A stretch of 58,931 nucleotides of DNA from Paenibacillus sambharensis (GTDB lineage: Bacteria; Bacillota; Bacilli; Paenibacillales; Paenibacillaceae). Within the stretch, counting starts at the first letter, position 1. Every line of letters starts with the position of its first letter. Below the pieces are notes generated by a model. The model ran no database searches and was not told where the DNA came from. It worked only from the letters and a program-made list of their open reading frames with translations. Positions 54,511-58,931 of this stretch are shown piece by piece. Made by a program: the position numbers and the translations under genes. Location of the stretch: positions 1-58,931 of the forward strand of contig NZ_QKRB01000062.1 in assembly GCF_003233845.1 (NCBI RefSeq), written 5' to 3'.

Positions 54511-55833
54511 TTATTTCACATTCTTCCAGTAGTTCTCGATTTCCGTGATCAGCCCGGCACGGTCTCCCGCCTTGGCGAGATACTTCTGCATGGAGGAGCC
54601 CAGCTGTGCCCAGTGATCCGCAGGCAGCGTGCTCATGGACTGCTGCGTCTTGCCCGCTGCAATATGCTCCTGAATCGACTTACCAAGCGGATCGGCCGCC
54701 GGAATCGTAATATTGCTGAACGCCGGAATAATATTGGCCTTGTTCACCAGGTAATCCTGGCCCTGCTCGTCGTAGACCAGCCATTCAAGGAATTTCTTCG
54801 CAGCTGCCTGCTGCTCTGGTGAGCTGAATTCCTTGTCAATCACCAGGCGCTTGGAAACCGCCGAGGAAATCTCCGAGTTGCCGAAGTCTTCCGGATTGTT
54901 GCTGATCGGCACCGGCAGGAAGCCGTACTGGCCGTCTGCAGTGTCAAAGCTGCTGATCTGCGGCCATGCCCAGTTGCCCATGAACCAGATGCCGACCTCT
55001 CCCTTGCCAAGCAGCTCAGGACCACGCTCGTATGTGCCGGCAAGCGGCGAAGCGCTGTCAATGTTATGAGCCATCATCAGATCGAAGGTGTCCATCAGGC
55101 CGTTGAAAGGCGCATTGTTCGCCAGATCAACCTCTCCTGCCCGAAGCGATGCTATGAACTGGTCCACCTCAGCCAGATCCTTGCTCTGCGTTGCGTAAGC
55201 GAGCGGCAGGTAGTGGGCGCCAAGCGACCAGTCCATCGGCGAGATGACAAGCGCCTTCTTGCCGGTTGCTTCGATCTGCTTGAACAGATTTTCCAGATCA
55301 TCACGCGTCCGGATCGTCGAAGGGTCAAAGTCGCCGCCAACCGCCTCGTCCAGCACCTTCTTGTTATAAATAAAGCCGTAGCCTTCAATGGCCAGCGGGA
55401 AGGCATAGTTCTTGCCGTCAAAGGTCGTATGCTCGGTTGCATTCGGTACCGTATCTGCCATCCACTTCTCGCCGCTCAAGTCCAGCACACGGTCCTTGAA
55501 CTTCTCTACATCGCCCGTATCCAGCATCGTAATGGTTGCCGGGTTGCCTGATGCATACAGCGTTGAAGCACGCTCGAATGGGGATTGCCCAGCCGGTACA
55601 AGCGATACCTCGACCGTGATGTCCGGGTTGCTTGCCGAGAATGCCTTGGCCGCTTCCTCCAGCGGCTGCTGGATCTCGCCCTTGGAATTGAGCAGTGTAA
55701 CCTTGACGCCATCGCCGCCAGAGGAGCTGCCGCCTGCCTCCTGCCCGTTGTTCGCCGCGTTGCCGCAAGCGCTGAGAACCATAATGACCAGCAGTGAAAC
55801 AATAAGGATGGAAGTGCGTGAACGTCTCTTCAT
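54511..55833 (-). CDS. Sugar-binding lipoprotein of the ABC transporter
   Basis: 440 aa. Lipoprotein signal with lipobox LSAC (Cys23), a Gly/Ser linker, then an extracellular solute-binding protein family 1 fold (EEAAKAFSASNPDITVEV, ATITMLDTGD, GVGIWFMGNWAWPQI-type loop, EFSSPEQQAAAKKFLEWL). First structural gene of the operon. Preceded by a promoter covered by three LacI-type operators and a cre site. Ligand inferred from the GH32/fructokinase context: sucrose or fructo-oligosaccharides. Confidence 0.93.
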   Translation of the reverse strand: MKRRSRTSILIVSLLVIMVLSACGNAANNGQEAGGSSSGGDGVKVTLLNSKGEIQQPLEEAAKAFSASNPDITVEVSLVPAGQSPFERASTLYASGNPATITMLDTGDVEKFKDRVLDLSGEKWMADTVPNATEHTTFDGKNYAFPLAIEGYGFIYNKKVLDEAVGGDFDPSTIRTRDDLENLFKQIEATGKKALVISPMDWSLGAHYLPLAYATQSKDLAEVDQFIASLRAGEVDLANNAPFNGLMDTFDLMMAHNIDSASPLAGTYERGPELLGKGEVGIWFMGNWAWPQISSFDTADGQYGFLPVPISNNPEDFGNSEISSAVSKRLVIDKEFSSPEQQAAAKKFLEWLVYDEQGQDYLVNKANIIPAFSNITIPAADPLGKSIQEHIAAGKTQQSMSTLPADHWAQLGSSMQKYLAKAGDRAGLITEIENYWKNVK

Positions 55834-55861
55834 ATTCCTGTGCCCCCAGTATGTGAGTGAA

Positions 55862-55875
55862 TTTAACCGCTTACA
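55862..55875 (-). promoter_or_regulatory. Candidate CcpA cre site
   Basis: Minus strand TGTAAGCGGTTAAA matches TGWAANCGNTNWCA at 13 of 14 positions. It lies just downstream of the operon's -10, where bound CcpA would block transcription when preferred sugars are present. Confidence 0.6.
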
Positions 55876-55886
55876 AGGACATTGTA

Positions 55887-55936
55887 TGTCAAACGTTTAT
55901 CATATGTCAACCCTTTGACATGTCATTCGTTTGACA
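55887..55936 (-). promoter_or_regulatory. Sucrose operon promoter with three abutting LacI-type operators
   Basis: Three 16-bp TGTCA-N6-TGACA-type palindromes: 55887-55902 (right arm imperfect, TTATCA), 55905-55920 and 55921-55936; gaps 2 and 0 bp. On the minus strand TTGACA inside operator 2 and TACAAT (55886-55881) form a promoter with an 18-nt spacer that is filled by operator 1. The LacI-family gene just upstream is the natural regulator. Confidence 0.75.
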
Positions 55937-56063
55937 TAGGGGTTTGGGGACTGTTTTTTTCGTCCGTCCTGTACCCTATTATTCGGTGTTTGGCTGGCGT
56001 AGTACACGTGTGTTCACAGTGCAATCGAGCGGCTGTGGCAGCCTAGCCCACGCAAAAAAGACC

Positions 56064-56090
56064 GCTGGCCATCCAAGGATGATGACCAGC
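56064..56090 (-). terminator. Terminator of the lacI-family gene
   Basis: GCTGG-c-CATCC pairs with GGATGatgaCCAGC; the minus strand continues GGTCTTTTTT. It is about 90 nt after the regulator stop. Confidence 0.8.
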
Positions 56091-56177
56091 AGCCCTATTC
56101 GATTATCTTCGAGAGCCGAAGGGCGGGAGGGCGGCAGACTTCACCGCTTACCTGCCCTGCTGTTTTCAGCTATTGGT

Positions 56178-57155
56178 TCAGGTTGTCGCACGCTCGATCA
56201 GTTCAACCGGCAGCGTATTGTCCACCTCGTACGGCTCGCCATCGAGCTGCCGGCGGATCAGCTCGACTGCCAGACGTCCAATCTCGGCAATCGGCTGCTG
56301 CACGGTCGTAATGGCTGGTGTCAGCCAGGCGGCGGCGCTTACATCATCGTACCCGATAATCCGCATTTCATCCGGTACGCGGCGACCGATCTTCACGCAT
56401 CCCTTCACCGCAAATGCGGCAATAATGTCGCTTGTTGCGAAGATGCCGTCCACATCCGGATGCTGGTCGAGCAGCTCCTGAATGATCCGCGCATACTGCT
56501 CCTGATCGAACACATTCATATCCGTCTGAATGGTCATATGCTCGATGCCGTGCTTGTCCGCTGTGTCCCGGAAGCCTTCGCTTCTGCTGTTCGCCAATAG
56601 ATCCAGCTCCAGGTTCCCGCAGATATGCGCCAGCTTCCGGCAGCCCTTCCTGATCAGCAGCTCGGTTGCGAGCACGCCTCCTCGGTAATTATCGGAAGAG
56701 ATGAAGGGAATCTTCTCCCCGATCCGGCGGTCTATCGTCACAATCGGCGACCGGAGACTGACATACTCCTCCACCTCAAGCGTATGGCTGCCCATAATAA
56801 TGCCATCCACCCGGTTGCGCTTCAGCATCTCGATATAATCCCGCTCCTTGGCCGGGTCCAGCTGGGAGTTGCAGAGCAGAACCTTGCAGCCATTCTCATA
56901 CGCATAGTACTCCACCTGGCTTGCGAGCTCGCTGAAGAATGGATGCGATACATTCGGAATAATGAGCCCAATGATATTGGACTGCTTGCGCAGCAGAGAC
57001 CGGGCGATCTCATTGGGCTGATAATTAAGCGCATCCATCGTTTCGAACACTTTCTTCCTCGTCGCTTCGCTTATGTATCCTCTGTTATTCAGCACACGCG
57101 ACACGGTCGTAACCGACACGCCCGCCTGCTGTGCCACATCATGAATCGTTGCCAT
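56178..57155 (-). CDS. LacI-family repressor of the sucrose operon
   Basis: 325 aa. N-terminal HTH (MATIHDVAQQAGVSVTTVSRVLNNRGYISEATRKKV) with hinge YQPNEIARSLLRKQ, then a periplasmic-binding-protein-like ligand domain (IIGLIIPNVSHPFFSEL, VDGIFATSDIIAAFAVKGC, MRIIGYDDVSAAAWLTPAITTV). Monocistronic by its terminator, directly upstream of the operon whose promoter carries three matching operators. Effector probably sucrose, fructose or a phosphate ester. Confidence 0.94.
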   Translation of the reverse strand: MATIHDVAQQAGVSVTTVSRVLNNRGYISEATRKKVFETMDALNYQPNEIARSLLRKQSNIIGLIIPNVSHPFFSELASQVEYYAYENGCKVLLCNSQLDPAKERDYIEMLKRNRVDGIIMGSHTLEVEEYVSLRSPIVTIDRRIGEKIPFISSDNYRGGVLATELLIRKGCRKLAHICGNLELDLLANSRSEGFRDTADKHGIEHMTIQTDMNVFDQEQYARIIQELLDQHPDVDGIFATSDIIAAFAVKGCVKIGRRVPDEMRIIGYDDVSAAAWLTPAITTVQQPIAEIGRLAVELIRRQLDGEPYEVDNTLPVELIERATT

Positions 57156-57327
57156 ATTACCATCTCTCGCCTGTATAGGATTTGCTTCAAACTATACCGG
57201 AACACGGTGCCGGGCACAAGCCTTGATGGGCACTACCAAAAGGACAGCTATCCCATAGTCACCTGCACAAGCACAGCCTTTATAGCAGGAGTACACTATA
57301 CAATCAGGCCTAAAGAGGTGTAGAGAC

Positions 57328-57870
57328 TTGCCTAATTACAAAGTGTTTAACGAATTTACCGATCCTCTGGCCATTGTGGACCCTCCTCTGCAGGCATCGC
57401 AAGACGGTGCATTCTTCACTGTATCCACTGGCCCGGTATCGGTTGCCGCTAACGGGTTTCTGGCCTTGCAGCTTATCGTGCCAGCCAACGTCAGCAGGAC
57501 AGTTTATATTGCCAGGTTTCTAGGCGGCTCCTCTGTCAATACGACCATCGACTTTTTCTTTAATGCCACATTCGCAGCAACAGGTACCACGCTGGCTGTT
57601 GTAAACGGCAATGCCGGAATCAGCCGCGCAAGCAACACAAGCTCCAGGTTTATTACCCAGACAACTGATCCCACAACAGGAGGAGCGCGGCTAAACTCTA
57701 TTATTCAGCCCGGCGGACCACTAGTCGTCGAGCTTGACGGCCGTTTCATCGTACCAAGCGGTCCCGCAGCACGCACCTTTTACGTTAGAATGGCGAATAA
57801 CACGAACCAGACCAACCTGCTGGCTGCGAACATCAGCTTCTGGGAAGCACCCTCCAGCGGCACCAGTTAG
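57328..57870 (+). CDS. Hypothetical surface/spore-coat-like protein
   Basis: 180 aa, TTG start with AAAGAGGTG upstream, no signal peptide or membrane helix. Beta-rich and Asn/Thr/Ala-rich, with VSRTVYIARFLGGSSVN, TTIDFFFNATF and RTFYVRMANNTNQTN, a jelly-roll-like composition. Its N-terminus MPNYKVF matches that of the third gene of the cluster (MPNYSVF), suggesting a common targeting sequence. Upstream, CACTATACAAT resembles a sporulation sigma-E -10, but the -35 is not clear. Role inferred from the neighbours only. Confidence 0.7.
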   Translation: MPNYKVFNEFTDPLAIVDPPLQASQDGAFFTVSTGPVSVAANGFLALQLIVPANVSRTVYIARFLGGSSVNTTIDFFFNATFAATGTTLAVVNGNAGISRASNTSSRFITQTTDPTTGGARLNSIIQPGGPLVVELDGRFIVPSGPAARTFYVRMANNTNQTNLLAANISFWEAPSSGTS

Positions 57871-57906
57871 CCGGCCCTCTGACCTAACGGGAAAGGAGTG
57901 ACAGCC

Positions 57907-58557
57907 GTGGTTACGTTCAAGCTTACATTGCAGCGGGAGTGTCAGGATATCCCACCAAGCCTGCTCAAAGGGGCACACTGCCGGTTTACGGACAGCAGGC
58001 CCAAGTGCCTCAGGAACAATAAAAAGACAGTATCCGGAAACCGCCATGCCAAGCGCTCAGGAAGCGGAAAGGGCAGCGGCTCAAGCCGCAACCCCGCTGC
58101 AACCCGTCGCAAGAGAGCAAGATGCCGCTGCTCTAGAGGCAATATGCAGATATGCAGGCTGATTCCCGGCAAGGAAGACATCATCTTCAGTCTCCGCCCT
58201 TTGAAGGCGCCAGATACCCCTCCGGTCATTGTCAGCCGCTGTGCTGAGCAGCAGTTCCTGAATATACCGGTGTCGGGCACTCTTCCGCTTCCTGCACTGG
58301 ACAGCGCAGATTTGTCCACTATCTCTTATGCCGTTATCAACCGGGGCAGTGTTCCGGTCAGCATCTTGCTTGAGATCAGTCCCAATAATCAGGATTATAT
58401 GGTCGATACCCGCTCCGCTGTCGAACCAGGCAGCATGAATGTTATTGTGCCCAGCCGCTATCTCAGATGGACACGGCTAACCTTGTCAACCGCGAATGAG
58501 ACCTCGACTGAGCTGGATGTCTACTGTCAGACACAGATGATTGATCAAAGGAGATGA
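57907..58557 (+). CDS. DUF6385-like domain protein with basic N-terminal region
   Basis: 216 aa from GTG 57907 (AAGGAG 8 nt upstream; the GTG at 57898 overlaps it). Residues ~1-80 are basic and Cys-containing (RRKRARCRCSRG) with no known fold. ~105-215 is a beta-sandwich of the DUF6385 kind (YAVINRGSVPVSILLEIS, VEPGSMNVIVPSRYLRWTRLTLST, ELDVYCQTQ). Such domains occur in Paenibacillus surface and spore-associated repeat proteins. Same operon as its neighbours (36- and 6-bp gaps). Confidence 0.72.
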   Translation: MVTFKLTLQRECQDIPPSLLKGAHCRFTDSRPKCLRNNKKTVSGNRHAKRSGSGKGSGSSRNPAATRRKRARCRCSRGNMQICRLIPGKEDIIFSLRPLKAPDTPPVIVSRCAEQQFLNIPVSGTLPLPALDSADLSTISYAVINRGSVPVSILLEISPNNQDYMVDTRSAVEPGSMNVIVPSRYLRWTRLTLSTANETSTELDVYCQTQMIDQRR

Positions 58558-58563
58558 ATAACC

Positions 58564-58931
58564 ATGCCGAACTACTCGGTATTTCAAATGGATCCAACAA
58601 ATCTGCGCGCATTAATATTCGGCGCCGATGACACCGGCACAGCCCAGTTGCTGTCAACCGATACGGATGGCAACCTGTCGACCATCGTACTCGGAGCCAC
58701 CATTACAGGCGGTACTGTGGACAGCGTGCTTGGCGCGACTGTAACCGGCGGCACGCTGGACGCTGTACTTGGAGCGACCATTACAGGCGGTACATTGACT
58801 TCCGTAGGTACCGTTACCGACATTCTGGGCGGTACAATTGATGCCGTGCTCGGCGCGACGGTGTCCGGCGGTACGATTGACGCTGTACTGGGCACAACGA
58901 TCACAGCTGGTACGCTAACCTCTGCAGGTAC
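58564..58931 (+). CDS. Repeat-rich surface protein, N-terminal part (continues past window)
   Basis: ATG after AAAGGAGATGAATAACC; 122 codons to the right edge, no stop. After MPNYSVFQMDPTNLRALIFG the sequence is made of 13-residue repeats GAT(I/V)TGGT(L/V)D(A/S)VL (39 bp each), with a longer variant ...LTSVGTVTDIL. Regular G-x-T beta-turn repeats suggest a beta-helix or stalk. The reverse strand is also open through this region only because the repeats lack stops. Probably ends in a DUF6385-type domain like its neighbour, but that is outside the window. Confidence 0.75.
   Translation, partial: MPNYSVFQMDPTNLRALIFGADDTGTAQLLSTDTDGNLSTIVLGATITGGTVDSVLGATVTGGTLDAVLGATITGGTLTSVGTVTDILGGTIDAVLGATVSGGTIDAVLGTTITAGTLTSAG

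Noticed and set aside
58584-58904. 106-codon minus-strand ORF in the repeat region
   Set aside because: It is open only because the 39-bp repeats lack stops in that frame; the plus-strand frame has the Shine-Dalgarno and continues the operon.

Overview
The window looks like chromosomal DNA of a Paenibacillus-type firmicute. It is moderately GC-rich, has strong AGGAGG-type ribosome binding sites with frequent GTG/TTG starts, and carries a des-desK-desR cold-sensing operon, an SLH surface protein, PL3 pectate lyases, a GH32 sucrose operon and a DUF6385-type repeat protein cluster. Most genes lie on the minus strand. No rRNA, canonical tRNA, CRISPR array, intact transposon or prophage was seen.

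1-15.8 kb: the promoter-proximal part of a nonribosomal peptide synthetase (NRPS) operon that runs off the left edge. Its order is NRPS1 (C-A-T-E, Asn-type pocket code), a periplasmic serine peptidase fused to a cyclic-peptide-type ABC exporter, then NRPS2 (C-A-T-E-C-A-T...). This is the signature of an N-acyl-D-Asn prodrug antibiotic: module 1 would build an acyl-D-Asn cap, and the peptidase-exporter would remove it during export. Pocket residues suggest that module 3 takes a cationic amino acid.

15.9-20.7 kb: a GntR(YtrA-type)-ATPase-permease-ATPase-permease ABC operon with its own palindromic operator. 20.7-24 kb: an RlaP/YcgL-family nucleotidyltransferase, divergent from two overlapping WYL regulators. 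24-29.7 kb: a small membrane protein, two paralogous PL3 pectate lyases, a serine hydrolase, and a slipin whose long leader contains tRNA-like elements. The slipin and the nucleotidyltransferase share a 23-bp upstream motif with one mismatch, which suggests a split RNA-repair-type regulon.

29.7-34 kb: a diguanylate cyclase, an FtsX remnant, and YcxB, PhzF and hypothetical proteins. 33.9-37.4 kb: des-desK-desR-ypsA with a DesR box. 37.4-39 kb: a decayed MocR/EamA divergent pair. 39-39.5 kb: four copies of a 21-bp repeat arranged ++--. 39.5-46.5 kb: a MerR regulator, a FtsX-type ABC exporter with its two-component system and a BceR-like operator, and an Lrp-family regulator. 46.7-49.7 kb: a three-SLH surface protein. 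50.1-57.2 kb: a sucrose/fructo-oligosaccharide operon (LacI; SBP, two permeases, GH32, fructokinase) with three abutting LacI operators and a cre site. 57.3 kb to the end: a plus-strand cluster of likely spore- or cell-surface proteins with 13-residue repeats, open at the right edge.
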